NCBI RefSeq assembly: GCF_000826545.1
Contig: NZ_CDME01000010.1
Coordinates: 369,019-433,018 of the forward strand
Source of the DNA: Kibdelosporangium sp. MJ126-NF4
GTDB lineage: Bacteria; Actinomycetota; Actinomycetes; Mycobacteriales; Pseudonocardiaceae
Length of the DNA: 64,000 nt
Direction: 5' to 3'
Part shown: in pieces, positions 53,601-61,930 of the stretch
How positions within the stretch are numbered: position 1 is the first letter of the stretch
How the letters are laid out: each line of letters opens with the position of its first letter
Translations under genes and position numbers: made by a program
The notes under the pieces: generated by a model
What the model was told of the DNA's origin: nothing
The model's input: the letters and a program-made list of their open reading frames with translations, nothing else
The model's database searches: none

Positions 53601-54415
53601 ATGTACATCACGTCGACGCACCCGGATTCCTTGTCGGTCTTGGAACCGTTGCCCCACGTGTCGTCCGGCCCGGAGAAGACCTGGCGGGTGCTGAAGTCGG
53701 CGCACTCGAGCCTCGGCCGGGCCGGGTCGCGCATGGTGTACTGGCCGCCCTGCTGGGTCGTGCCGATGGTGACGTTGCTGCCGCTCCACGCACCGTTGCC
53801 GGTGCCCGCGACGACGGTCTCCAGCTTGTCGAACAGCTCACCGGTGATGGCGTCGATGTATACGTTCTTGCGGCTGGGCGTCTTGCCGTCGAGGCCGGAC
53901 ACGGTGGATTCCCACGCGAGCCGGGGCTTCCCGTACGCGTGCACGACGAGACGAGGGTCTTGTTGCTTCGCTTCGGGTTTGCTGAGCGCGCCGCGTGCTG
54001 TCCGCGCGGCGGCGGCCTTGTCCACCTTCGGGGTGACACCTACGTTGATTCGCTGGCTCTGCGCGACGGACAGGCCGCGCACGTTGCCCTTGGTGTCGGT
54101 GGTGACGACGAAGTCGCCGCCGACAACCGGCAACCCGCGGTGCGTCCGGTGGTATGTGATGTACTGCAGGCCCCACGGCGTGCTGGTTTCCTGTGTCCGC
54201 GTGTACTTCTCCCCATCGCCGGGGTGCAGTTCCGCGACACGGCCTGCTACCAGCCGTTCGGCGGATGCCACGGCGGCGGACAGTGGATTGGCCGCCGGTG
54301 GCTGTGGTTTCTGCTGTGCGGCCGTCGCGCCCGCGGCCGCCACCATGCTGGCCACCAACGCGATCACCAGCGTGATCATGCGGCCGACTAAGCGGATTCT
54401 TCTTCTTCGTTTCAC
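50693..54415 (-). CDS. Secreted double metalloprotease: M4 thermolysin-like plus M28 aminopeptidase, Ig-like linkers and P-domain
   Basis: This preproprotein of about 1240 residues has an RR-rich signal peptide (GRMITLVIALVASMVAAAGA) and an FTP/PepSY propeptide. An M4 catalytic domain (HEFGH zinc helix, GEFVADVWGAL glutamate) is followed by an Ig-like domain. Next is an M28 peptidase with zinc ligands in GAHLDSVAAGPGINDNGTG, TDEEQG, FDMVGSPNP and a late His in CYHQAC. Two more Ig-like repeats and a C-terminal proprotein-convertase P-domain (GRWQLAMYDYGPGDTGMLDSW) complete it. The GTG at 54415 follows GGAGGG. Two unrelated catalytic peptidases in one secreted chain is unusual. Confidence 0.9.
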   Translation of the reverse strand: MKRRRRIRLVGRMITLVIALVASMVAAAGATAAQQKPQPPAANPLSAAVASAERLVAGRVAELHPGDGEKYTRTQETSTPWGLQYITYHRTHRGLPVVGGDFVVTTDTKGNVRGLSVAQSQRINVGVTPKVDKAAAARTARGALSKPEAKQQDPRLVVHAYGKPRLAWESTVSGLDGKTPSRKNVYIDAITGELFDKLETVVAGTGNGAWSGSNVTIGTTQQGGQYTMRDPARPRLECADFSTRQVFSGPDDTWGNGSKTDKESGCVDVMYIGAGEWDLLKNWYGRNGLDGQGNWADAIVGLNEVNAYWGHQNNPDGAVFGWNSARQWITAADVVAHEFGHGLDTKTGGGFSGQSTGEFVADVWGALTEHYMNNPADTPDYTVGELANLQGNGPIRNMYKPSTISGHPDCYSSSVPSMPTHTAAGVGNHWFYLLAEGTNPGGGKPSSASCNGSTLTGIGIQEAGRIFYNAMLQKTSNSDYARYRVLTLTAAKNLDSSCGLYKKVKDAWDAVSLAAQSGEPTCTSTGNDFSMSVSPGAGSVQPGSSVQATVNTTVTGGSAQNVNLSATVSPSNPGVSVSLNPQQIQSGNTSTMTISATNTATSGSFTVTVTGAGSVTRTTSYNLTVGPGGPGPGAPPDISVDNVKAHLQQLQTIATNNGGTRRATSAGYTASVSYIEQKLQSAGFSVSRQNCTSGCSSGAGPNLVADWPGGSADNVYMFGAHLDSVAAGPGINDNGTGSAAQLEVALKLAQTNPTMLNHVRFAWWTDEEQGLNGSKFYVGQLPAAERSKIKGYFNFDMVGSPNPGYFLYGVNSPLSANLKGYFDSINVGTEEMSECCSDDGSFRNAGITTSFLSTGASATKSAAQAQKWGGTSGQAFDRCYHQACDSYPANIDTTALDRSSDAIAWAVWKVAVGSSPAPGDDFTLGPNPSSGSVQPGQSTAASINTSVIKGNSQVIDLTSTVSPSGPLVTFAPASVNAGNAATMSISTGSRTPAGNYTITITGTGKSVTRTATYTLTVQGTGGSDFSISVNPSSATVSAGQATSATVSSALVSGNSQTLSLTANVSPGGPTASLSPTSVTTGGSSTLTVTTTAGTAAGAYTVTITASGTVVRTATFSLTVQSGGPGNERTFTNDADFPIMDQQQIFSPVTSTADGAAANPVTVNVTVQHTCAEDIGISLVAPSGQIYPVKNAGGNVCTPWNGAATFTVPGVMGSATGRWQLAMYDYGPGDTGMLDSWSVTV

Positions 54416-54588
54416 GGTTCGATGCCCTCCATCTTCGCAGGGGTTAGCCACCCAGGGCATAGGGCGACGTACGCGGCAAAGGGCGGCGCAAGGCAGGGAG
54501 CACATACCGGTTGCCACGCCAGGTGGAGCAAGATTGGCATCCGGTCGGCCGTTGAGATCAGCTCGCAGTTGGGCATAGCCTTCAAGCT

Positions 54589-55572
54589 ATGGAGGTTGAA
54601 CTGCGCCACCTGCGTGTGCTCAGCCAGCTTGCCAAGGCGGGCAGCATCACGCGGACCGCTGCTGGACTGGGGGTTTCACAGCCGACGCTCAGCGCACAGC
54701 TCAACCGGATCGAACAGGCCTTCGGCGGGCCGTTGTTCGACCGTGGCCCCGACGGGATATCCCCGACCGCGCTGGGCAGGCACGTGCTGGCACGGGCACG
54801 CGGCATCCTGTCCGAAATGGATGACTTGCTGGTGTCAGTGCGCGGTGGTGGCACGACGGCAGGTATCCGGCTCGGCACCCATCCGACGATCCTGGTGGGG
54901 GAGTGGTTGCGCAGCCTGCAAACCGCGCTGCCCGACCGCACGATCAACACCACGTTGAACTACTCGGGCGCGGTGCTGAACCAGTTGCTCGCCAACGACC
55001 ACGTGGACGTGGTGTTCATGGGCCGGGTCAGCGATCACCACGCCCCGCCGTGTCCTCCCGGCACGTCCGAACGTGTCATCACCGTCGAACCGTGCGGCGT
55101 CGCCCTGCCGAGCAGCCACGAACTCGCCAGTCGGACCCAGGTCGGCCTTGGCGAACTCGCGGGCGAGACATGGATACCGCCCCAGGGCGGCGACGACGGC
55201 GGAACGGCCATGCTGCGCAACGCCTGCGAGGCGGCCGGGTATACCCCGCAGTTTCGGTACCACGACGTGGAAACCAACAGCATGGCCGGGTTCGTGTCGG
55301 CCGGTCTGGCGATCGCGCTCGCGTCCCCGACGTGGCGACCTGTCGACGGCGTGACGGTCGTCGCGCTCGCGGACCACGTGATCGATTGCCACCGTGTCCT
55401 GCGGTGGCGCACGTTCAGCGTGAACCGCGAGGAGATCGACATCCTGCACCGCAGCCACCACGACCTGTACTGGCCGCTCGTGCAGCGCCACATAGCCACA
55501 CTGCGATGGCTGTCCTGCAATCCGGACGCCCGCCCACGCCTGAACCGTTGCGAATTGGGTGTGTATGAGTGA
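54589..55572 (+). CDS. LysR-family transcriptional regulator
   Basis: This 327-residue LTTR has the N-terminal HTH ELRHLRVLSQLAKAGSITRTAAGLGVSQPTLSAQLNRIE and a periplasmic-binding-like effector domain (GIRLGTHPTILVGEWLRS to IALASPTWRPVDGVTVVAL). The C-terminus is extended beyond the usual 300 residues. It is divergent from the double protease across 173 bp and could regulate it; no T-N11-A box was confirmed. Confidence 0.9.
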   Translation: MEVELRHLRVLSQLAKAGSITRTAAGLGVSQPTLSAQLNRIEQAFGGPLFDRGPDGISPTALGRHVLARARGILSEMDDLLVSVRGGGTTAGIRLGTHPTILVGEWLRSLQTALPDRTINTTLNYSGAVLNQLLANDHVDVVFMGRVSDHHAPPCPPGTSERVITVEPCGVALPSSHELASRTQVGLGELAGETWIPPQGGDDGGTAMLRNACEAAGYTPQFRYHDVETNSMAGFVSAGLAIALASPTWRPVDGVTVVALADHVIDCHRVLRWRTFSVNREEIDILHRSHHDLYWPLVQRHIATLRWLSCNPDARPRLNRCELGVYE

Positions 55573-55610
55573 GCACGCCTTGTTCGCTGTCCGCCGTTGC
55601 CGGTGGCACG

Positions 55611-55718
55611 GCGCGTGCAATCGCTGCTCAAGGCGCTCATCGGTGATGACCGCCCCGAGGGGTGCGACTACCGGAATCGCAACGTGATCGAACGCCGCTA
55701 CTGCCACATCAAGCAATG
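55611..55718 (+). pseudogene. Transposase 3' remnant (IS5-like)
   Basis: One frame reads RRVQSLLKALIGDD, then CDYRNRNVIERRYCHIKQ and a stop. The R-N-x-(V/I)-E-R-x-x-x-x-x-K-Q pattern is typical of the C-terminal region of IS5-type transposases, where the text would normally continue. Only about 36 codons remain, with no start and no visible ends, so this is a decayed insertion-sequence fragment. Confidence 0.55.
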
Positions 55719-55760
55719 AGTCCCGGCTCGCCATCGGAGCTGATCGGCCGGCTCGGTAGC

Positions 55761-56207
55761 ATGCAACACATGGCGATCAAACTTGAGAACGTCGGCATCA
55801 CCGTTCGCGACCTCGAAGCAGCGATCTCTTTTTTCACAGACCTCGGTCTCACGGTCGTCGGCCGTGACACGGTCAGTGGTGAGTGGACCGACACTGCCGT
55901 CGGCCTTGATGGCAACCACGCCAACATCGCGATGCTCCAGACGCCAGACGGTCACGGTCGCCTTGAGCTCTTCGAGTACATCCACCCCAAAGCGATCGAG
56001 TCGAAGCCCACTCGTCCCAACGAGATTGGCATGCACCGCGTCGCCTTCTCAGTCGACGACATCGACAAAGCTCTTGAGATAGCCGCGAAACACGGATGCC
56101 GTCCGCTTCGCGGCGTGGCCACCTATGAGGACATCTACAAGCTCACGTACGTCCGCGGTCCCAGCGGCATCATCGTGATGCTCGCCGAGGAGCTGAAGAA
56201 GAACTGA
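55761..56207 (+). CDS. VOC-family (glyoxalase/dioxygenase-fold) protein
   Basis: This 148-residue vicinal-oxygen-chelate protein has two beta-alpha-beta-beta-beta modules: KLENVGITVRDLEAAISFFTDLGL and MHRVAFSVDDIDKALEIAAKHGC. The metal-ligand candidates are His/Glu in HRVAF and RLELFEY. The substrate is unknown; members include glyoxalases, dioxygenases and antibiotic-binding proteins. ATGs at 55761 and 55770 are both possible. It follows a transposase remnant and precedes the APH(3'')-like kinase by 101 bp. Confidence 0.82.
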   Translation: MQHMAIKLENVGITVRDLEAAISFFTDLGLTVVGRDTVSGEWTDTAVGLDGNHANIAMLQTPDGHGRLELFEYIHPKAIESKPTRPNEIGMHRVAFSVDDIDKALEIAAKHGCRPLRGVATYEDIYKLTYVRGPSGIIVMLAEELKKN

Positions 56208-56308
56208 GGTCCGATCGGCCCAAATTAGGATGTGAGCTGATCCAGGCGACCTGACAACTCTCCGAAACCGGGTAAACGGGTGGAAAACGGCCACGCAGTG
56301 TCGTTACG

Positions 56309-57136
56309 ATGATCTTCGTGTTCGGAACAGCACTTCGTGAGTGGCAGTCCCTGCTCGTCCGGCGCCAGCCCGGCGGATGGGAACCGGTCACCAGCGGCGA
56401 GTCCGGGGCCGTCGTCTTCCGTGGTGCCGACGGTTCGCGTTACGCCAAGTGCGTCCCGGCCGCGCACCGGGATCTCCTCTCGCAGGAACGCGATCGCGTC
56501 GACTGGCTGGCCACCAGCGGCATTCCGGGCCCCAGAGTGCTCGACTGGATCACCGACACGGACGGCGCGTGCCTGGTGACCAGCACGGTGCGCGGCGTGC
56601 CTGCCGACGGCGTGTCCGCCGAGGAGCTCCGCACGGCCTGGCCGTCCATCGCCGAAGCCGTGCGGGCTCTGCACGCGCTCCCAGTGCGGGAGTGCCCATT
56701 CCCGCGAGACCTGACACGGATGTTCGCCCTCGCCCAGGACGTGGTCGCGCGTGGCGCGGTCAATCCGGAGTTCCTGCCGGAGCAGCAGCAGGACACGCCG
56801 CCGGGCGAACAGCTCGCGCGGCTGGCCGGTCAGCTCGACCAGCGGCTCGGCCAGGAACCCGCCGACACAGTGGTCTGTCACGGCGACCTGTGCCTGCCCA
56901 ACATCATCCTCGACCCGGATACGTTCGCCTTCGCGGGCTTCATCGACCTTGGCCGTCTCGGCACGGCCGACCGGTACGCGGACATCTGCCTGCTGCTGGC
57001 CAATTCACGGGAAACCTGGGACGACGAGGAGCAGGCACTGGCGGCCGACGTGGCGTTCGCCCGTGACTACGGCATCACACTGGACGCCGACCGGCAGCGG
57101 TTCTACCTGCACCTCGATCCCCTCACGTGGGGATGA
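56309..57136 (+). CDS. Aminoglycoside 3''-phosphotransferase, APH(3'')-like
   Basis: This 275-residue kinase matches the APH(3'') group (StrA/AphE type) that inactivates streptomycin. The brackets VVCHGDLCLPNIILDPDT, FIDLGRLGTADRYADI and the ending FYLHLDPLTWG are characteristic. The N-lobe lysine is in RYAKCVP. It contrasts with the generic APH-family kinase at 20940. No streptomycin-type biosynthetic genes are present, so this is a resistance gene or a chromosomal relative. It is convergent with the DNA ligase gene (11-bp gap). Confidence 0.88.
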   Translation: MIFVFGTALREWQSLLVRRQPGGWEPVTSGESGAVVFRGADGSRYAKCVPAAHRDLLSQERDRVDWLATSGIPGPRVLDWITDTDGACLVTSTVRGVPADGVSAEELRTAWPSIAEAVRALHALPVRECPFPRDLTRMFALAQDVVARGAVNPEFLPEQQQDTPPGEQLARLAGQLDQRLGQEPADTVVCHGDLCLPNIILDPDTFAFAGFIDLGRLGTADRYADICLLLANSRETWDDEEQALAADVAFARDYGITLDADRQRFYLHLDPLTWG

Positions 57137-57147
57137 GCCCGTGCTGC

Positions 57148-59139
57148 CTACGCGATGCCCGCCGCGATGAGCTGGTGCCAGATCTCGCCCTGGTCGACGA
57201 CTGCGACCTCCAGTTTCTCGGCCTTGGTGAGCTTGCTCGCGCCGACGTCCGCGCCCGTGATCAGCATGTCGGTGCTGGCGGACACCGAGGACGCGGCCGT
57301 GGCGCCCGCTTTCTCGCACAACCGCTGGAAAGTGGGACGCGAGACCTTCTCGCCGGTGCGCGGATCGCTGATCGTGCCGGTGATCACGACCGTCTTACCG
57401 GCCAACGGCGCGTCGGACGCGACGACAGGCGGGAGGTCCTCGTCGCGTACGTCCAGCGAGACGCCGTACTCGCGCAGGCGTTCCAGTTCGGGCCGTAACC
57501 GGGCGAGGTGCGCTGTCAGCGAGGCCGCGACCTTGGGCCCGATGTCCTCCACGGCGACGAGCTTCTCCTCGCCCGCGTCGGCGACCTCCTCCAACGAGCC
57601 GAAGCCCGCGCGGCACATGCGGGTGGCGGTGCCTTCGGACGCCATCGGGATGGCCAGCCCGATCAGCGCCCGGCGCAGGCCCACGGCGCGGCTGGCGTCG
57701 ATCGACTCGATCATGCGCGTGGCCGAGACCTCGCCGATCCGGTCGAACTCCAGCAGCGTGTCCTTGGTCAGGCGGTAGAAGTCCGACGGGTTCTCCAGGT
57801 GCCCGGCCTCGGCGAGCCGTTCGATCCACATCGGACCGATCGCCTCGATGTCCGCCGCGGCCCGCGAGGCCCAGTGGACCAGCCGCCGCACGGTCTGTGC
57901 GGGACAGGAGACGTTCGTGCAGAACAGTTCCCGGCTGTTGCCCTGCTCGGTCAGCGGCTGCCCGCACGACGGACAGGTGGCGGGCGGGACGATGTCACGT
58001 TCGGCGCCGGTGCGTTTCGAGGCGTCGAGCACACCCGCGACGAACGGGATCACGTCGCCCGCACGGCGGACCAGCACGGTGTCACCGATCTTGATGCCGC
58101 GGGCGCGGATGACCTCCTGGTTGGCCAGTGTCGCGCGGGTGACCGTGGTTCCACCGACGAACACCGGTTCCAACTGGGCGACCGGGGCGATCTTGCCGGT
58201 CTTGCCGACGTCCCAGAGCACGTCGGACAGGATCGTGGTCTTCTCCTCGGCGGCGAACTTGTAGGCCAGCGCGCCACGCGGCGAACTCGACCTCGTTCCG
58301 GCGGCGGCGAAGGCATCGCGGTTGGCCAACCGCAGCACGGCGCCGTCCAGGTCGTAGTCGAGCTCGTTGCGTTGCTGCTCAACCTCCTCGATCACCGCCT
58401 GCGCAGCCGGGGCGTCGGCACAGTGGCGCATGTCGGCCGCGGTGAACCCGAGCGTGCGCAATCCCTCGGCCAGGTCCGCCGCCGCGGCCTCGGCGGCGGT
58501 GTCCAGATCGAAGGCGAAGAACTGCAGGCGTCTCTCCGCGACCGTGGCCGGGTCCTTCGCGCGCAGTGTGCCAGCGGCGGCGCCACGGGGGTTGATCAAC
58601 GGCTTGTCGGGATGCGCGGTGTTGTAGGCGGCGAAGGTCGATCGCAGCATCACCGCCTCGCCCCGCACCTCGACCCGGCCAGGCGCGGGGATACGCACCG
58701 GCACGCCGTCGATCAACGCGCGCGTCAGGATGGTCACGTCGTCGCCCGTCGTGCCGTCGCCACGAGTGATCGCCCTGGCCAGGCGCCCGTCCTCGTAGAC
58801 AAGGGCCAGCGACAACCCGTCGAGCTTCGGCATGACCACGACAGGCTGGCCGGGGAAACGGTCGAAGAACGCCACGACCTGCTCGGGACGCGTGGCCTTC
58901 TCCAGCGAGAGCATCGGCCGCGAATGGCGGATCGGCGCGTGCAGCACCGTGGGCGCACCCACCTGCTCCAGCGGGTTCGGATCGGGCGCCAGCCGCGGGT
59001 TGGCCTCGATCAGCGTCCGCAGCTCATCCTCGACCGCGTCGTACTCGGCGTCCGCCACCAACGGCGAACCCCGGTAGTACGCGTCCCGCAGCACCATGAC
59101 CTGGTCGGCGAGTTCCTGAATCCGTTCACCATCGCTCAC
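57148..59139 (-). CDS. ligA: NAD-dependent DNA ligase (LigA), divergent, probably a second copy
   Basis: The approximately 663-residue protein has all LigA parts: the Ia domain (DAYYRGSPLVADAEYDAVEDEL), the adenylation domain with the catalytic Lys in VVMPKLDGLSLAL, and the OB fold. A Cys4 zinc finger (CPSCG and CTNVSCP), a helix-hairpin-helix region and a C-terminal BRCT domain complete it. The active-site motif reads PKLDG rather than the (E/L)KxDG of most housekeeping copies, and the gene sits among accessory genes. An additional ligase is therefore likely, although I cannot see the rest of the genome. A GTG at 59163 is an alternative start. Confidence 0.93.
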   Translation of the reverse strand: MSDGERIQELADQVMVLRDAYYRGSPLVADAEYDAVEDELRTLIEANPRLAPDPNPLEQVGAPTVLHAPIRHSRPMLSLEKATRPEQVVAFFDRFPGQPVVVMPKLDGLSLALVYEDGRLARAITRGDGTTGDDVTILTRALIDGVPVRIPAPGRVEVRGEAVMLRSTFAAYNTAHPDKPLINPRGAAAGTLRAKDPATVAERRLQFFAFDLDTAAEAAAADLAEGLRTLGFTAADMRHCADAPAAQAVIEEVEQQRNELDYDLDGAVLRLANRDAFAAAGTRSSSPRGALAYKFAAEEKTTILSDVLWDVGKTGKIAPVAQLEPVFVGGTTVTRATLANQEVIRARGIKIGDTVLVRRAGDVIPFVAGVLDASKRTGAERDIVPPATCPSCGQPLTEQGNSRELFCTNVSCPAQTVRRLVHWASRAAADIEAIGPMWIERLAEAGHLENPSDFYRLTKDTLLEFDRIGEVSATRMIESIDASRAVGLRRALIGLAIPMASEGTATRMCRAGFGSLEEVADAGEEKLVAVEDIGPKVAASLTAHLARLRPELERLREYGVSLDVRDEDLPPVVASDAPLAGKTVVITGTISDPRTGEKVSRPTFQRLCEKAGATAASSVSASTDMLITGADVGASKLTKAEKLEVAVVDQGEIWHQLIAAGIA

Positions 59140-59216
59140 AGCGGACAAGCTACCTGCGCCCACCGACAGTTTCGCGCCTCCGGGGCCCTCGTGCCGTGCA
59201 CTTTCGATGGACTGCC

Positions 59217-60557
59217 TCAGGTCTGGCCAGTGCGAAGAACTTCGTCGATCTTCCGGTTCAGCTCTCGCACGCAGGGCGTCCCGCTGTGCGCCTTGCCCCG
59301 ATCTCGAAGCTGTTTCAGTGCTTCGACCACTCTGTTCGAGCGAACGTGTCCCATGGATTCAAGGGCCGTAGTGCCCAGTTCGACGGCATGGGCAGGGTCC
59401 TCGCGTGCCATGGTCAAGACCGCGAGGTTGACCATGGCCAGTGCCTTGCCGCGCGAATGGTCAGCCGGGAAGTCATCTATCGCTGACCTCAGTCGACGCT
59501 GCGCCTCTCGGTGGTCGCCACCGTTCAGCGCGAGACTGAGCAGGGCTCGACCGCTGTCTCGCTCCAGGCGGGCAGCGTCGTAGTATCTGATCCACTCCGG
59601 TTCGTCGCCTCCGCGCTCCGCGAAGGCGTCCTCCGCGCGGTGTACTGCTGAAACACAGTCAGCTCCACGTTCAGGCCCGACTGAGCCCAGAGCTCGCGCA
59701 TGCCGCGTGTGCATGACGGCCCGAACAACTGGGGAAAGCCTGTCCATTCGTACAAGGGCCATTTCCGAGAAACTCAGTGCATCGTCCGGCCTGTTTTGAT
59801 GCACTGCGAGGTTTGCCATCCCGGACAGTGCCTTCGCCCGCAGCGCCCAGTCGCCAGATTCGGTGGCACATCCCACCGAAAACCGAAAACACCGCTCGGC
59901 GTAGTGATGCATGCCAGCGTCAAAGCACATTCCAGCGGCAGTATCCGCGAGATCGCCAACTGCGGAGAACAAGGCTTGCCTGACCGAGTCGGTGTGCACC
60001 TGCCCATCGAGTAGTTCGGCTGACGTGGACAGCTGCGCGACCACGGCTTGAGCGGACGGAGTGCCACCAAACACATGGTCTTGACTCGCGAACATCCTCG
60101 CCATGTGTCGAATGTGTGCAACTTCGGCGCGGCCAACCCGACGATACGCATCGCCGGATGACGCCCGTGCAACGAACTCGTCCACAGGGTCTACAAAGGT
60201 CATACCGGCGATGCTGCCTGCCAGGACTCGCAAGAATGCCTTGCGCTCCATGTCGTCCTCCCCTCTGTTCACTCTCCTGGAGTTGCTCCCCACGGTAATC
60301 CCACGATGGCGGGTACTTCGAAACCCGAGCTCGGCGTCTGACGTCACAACGAGTACCGACCGCAGGGCTTGCCGATAGTGCTTGTTGGGCCACGTGTGCA
60401 CGCCACGTTCGAGTTTGCCGACATAGTCGGCATCCATCGCACCGAGCTTGCCTGTCAGCCGCTCGACCTCGGCGTTCGCCAGTTCGGCGAGCTGTCCCTG
60501 GGTGAGGTCGGCGTGGTCGCGTGCAGCTCGCAGAAGGTCATTTGATTCGTGAGCCAC
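59217..60557 (-). CDS. XRE-family HTH regulator with TPR-like C-terminal domain
   Basis: This 446-residue relative of the regulator at 21824-23140 has an HTH (LLRAARDHADLTQGQLAELANAE to DADYVGKLERGVHTWP). A linker with MERKAFLRVLAGSIAGMTF and helical TPR-like repeats follow. The GTG at 60557 has GAGAGGG upstream; the frame remains open to 60698. It is divergent from two small unknown genes. This trio resembles actinomycete regulator modules whose signals are unknown. Confidence 0.87.
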   Translation of the reverse strand: MAHESNDLLRAARDHADLTQGQLAELANAEVERLTGKLGAMDADYVGKLERGVHTWPNKHYRQALRSVLVVTSDAELGFRSTRHRGITVGSNSRRVNRGEDDMERKAFLRVLAGSIAGMTFVDPVDEFVARASSGDAYRRVGRAEVAHIRHMARMFASQDHVFGGTPSAQAVVAQLSTSAELLDGQVHTDSVRQALFSAVGDLADTAAGMCFDAGMHHYAERCFRFSVGCATESGDWALRAKALSGMANLAVHQNRPDDALSFSEMALVRMDRLSPVVRAVMHTRHARALGSVGPERGADCVSAVHRAEDAFAERGGDEPEWIRYYDAARLERDSGRALLSLALNGGDHREAQRRLRSAIDDFPADHSRGKALAMVNLAVLTMAREDPAHAVELGTTALESMGHVRSNRVVEALKQLRDRGKAHSGTPCVRELNRKIDEVLRTGQT

Positions 60558-60787
60558 GGTGGCCCTCTCTGCGACGGGTCGACTGCAGAGTGTAGTGCCT
60601 TGACGTGCCAGTTCGGGCGAACGCGGATTAATCCTCCGTGTATTTCTCCGTGCTGCCTGCGGTTCGTCCTGCGCGTCAGTAGTGCTGCCGACCTGCACGT
60701 ATGCCTCTGTTCCCGCCGCGACGAAAAGGACGCAAGCTGATCAGGCAGCGCGACAGCGCGTCTACCGGGTCAGGGGTGAGGACAGTT

Positions 60788-61438
60788 ATGCGAGTGGGAA
60801 AGTCACATTCTGCCGCTCAAGATTTGCCTGCGCAGCGGCAGATTGTCGCGCCTTACGTGACGAGATGGACTGAAGAGGAGGATCTGCCCTATGAGCTTGT
60901 GGAAGTTCGAGGGTCCGGCATTGGATACGCCGACGAGCAACTTATAGACCGCGATGAGCAAGGTGTTCTCTGGGGTCGAGTCTCCTCGCGGCACAGGGCG
61001 GGTCGGCCGGAGTTCGGCAAGGTGCACCCGCTCAGGCAACGCCGTGCGATGCGCCGATTGCTCTGTCAGGTCTGTGCTGGACCGGCTGACACTACCGATG
61101 AGGGAACCTTGTGGCTCATGCTTGACCACCACGAGGACTGGCCGGATTGGCCCGAAAACATGGGGGCTGTCGAGCCTCCTGTCTGCTTGCGGTGCGTCCG
61201 GAAGTCAATTCGACTGTGCCCGGCGCTGCGAGCGAGCCGGACACTTGTGCGCGTACGGGAGTGTGCCATTGTTGGTGTTCGCGGTGCAGTGCACTTTCGG
61301 GGGCGGTCGGAGATCTTGGCAGAATGTCACGATATTGTGCGTTACGGTGACCCGAGAATTCGCTGGGTCTGGGCTGTCGGCCTCGTTCGTGAACTGCGTG
61401 GATGTAAGATCATTCCTGTTGACGAGCTGGTGAACTGA
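60788..61438 (+). CDS. Hypothetical protein with Cys pairs
   Basis: The approximately 216-residue protein contains LLCQVCAGPADTT and EPPVCLRCVRKSIRLCPAL, two CxxC pairs plus additional Cys, which could bind zinc. WLMLDHHEDWPDWPENMGAVEPPVC is a distinctive Trp/His segment. The ATG at 60788 follows GGTGAGGA; a longer reading from 60701 lacks a ribosome-binding site. It is divergent from the XRE regulator and leads into the next small gene after 12 bp. I do not recognise a named family. Confidence 0.72.
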   Translation: MRVGKSHSAAQDLPAQRQIVAPYVTRWTEEEDLPYELVEVRGSGIGYADEQLIDRDEQGVLWGRVSSRHRAGRPEFGKVHPLRQRRAMRRLLCQVCAGPADTTDEGTLWLMLDHHEDWPDWPENMGAVEPPVCLRCVRKSIRLCPALRASRTLVRVRECAIVGVRGAVHFRGRSEILAECHDIVRYGDPRIRWVWAVGLVRELRGCKIIPVDELVN

Positions 61439-61450
61439 TCGGGAACAGTG

Positions 61451-61855
61451 ATGAGTTCAGAAGAGGGTCCGGCGCGTGACGGTGTTGATCAAAGAGAGCG
61501 AAGGTCGAAGGGTGAGCCATGCCCTGCATGGTGCGATGGAGACCATCCTGCTTTCCGGAAACATGTATCCAGTGGGCGAATGTGCTACATCGAGCTCGCG
61601 GTAGGCGGCCCAGACGTTGGTGTGACTGAGGATGACCGCCCCGACGGCTCCGGACTCGAACTATATCTGGAACAAGACGTTCGCGAAGTCGGTCCGCGTG
61701 TCGTTGTCGGGCAACTGCCCACCGGCTGGCCGAAGCTCAACTTGCTGCCAGCAGACGCCTTGCATCTCAGCAAGGCGCTTGCTCGTCTGGCACGTACTGC
61801 CATGGGTGACGGGCAGGCAACTACGTGTGAGCCGTGTGACAGGCCCGCGCCGTAG
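61451..61855 (+). CDS. Small DUF6907-like protein
   Basis: This 134-residue protein has CPAWCDGDHPAF near residue 25, a motif reminiscent of actinobacterial DUF6907 proteins, and later LHLSKALARLARTA. No function is known. It is downstream of the Cys-pair protein on the same strand, forming a two-gene unit opposite the XRE regulator. An in-frame GTG at 61448 is an alternative start. Family membership is from memory of the motif and is tentative. Confidence 0.6.
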   Translation: MSSEEGPARDGVDQRERRSKGEPCPAWCDGDHPAFRKHVSSGRMCYIELAVGGPDVGVTEDDRPDGSGLELYLEQDVREVGPRVVVGQLPTGWPKLNLLPADALHLSKALARLARTAMGDGQATTCEPCDRPAP

Positions 61856-61930
61856 GGACTGGGTGTCCAGAATTCTGTTAGGTAAGACATGTCGGATCAT
61901 TATGTATGACTTATCGGCTATCGTGGTTGT

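Noticed and set aside
50912..54391. A long 1159-codon open frame antisense to the protease
   Set aside because: It is Arg- and Val-rich shadow sequence with no domain, and the opposite strand encodes a complete multi-domain protease.
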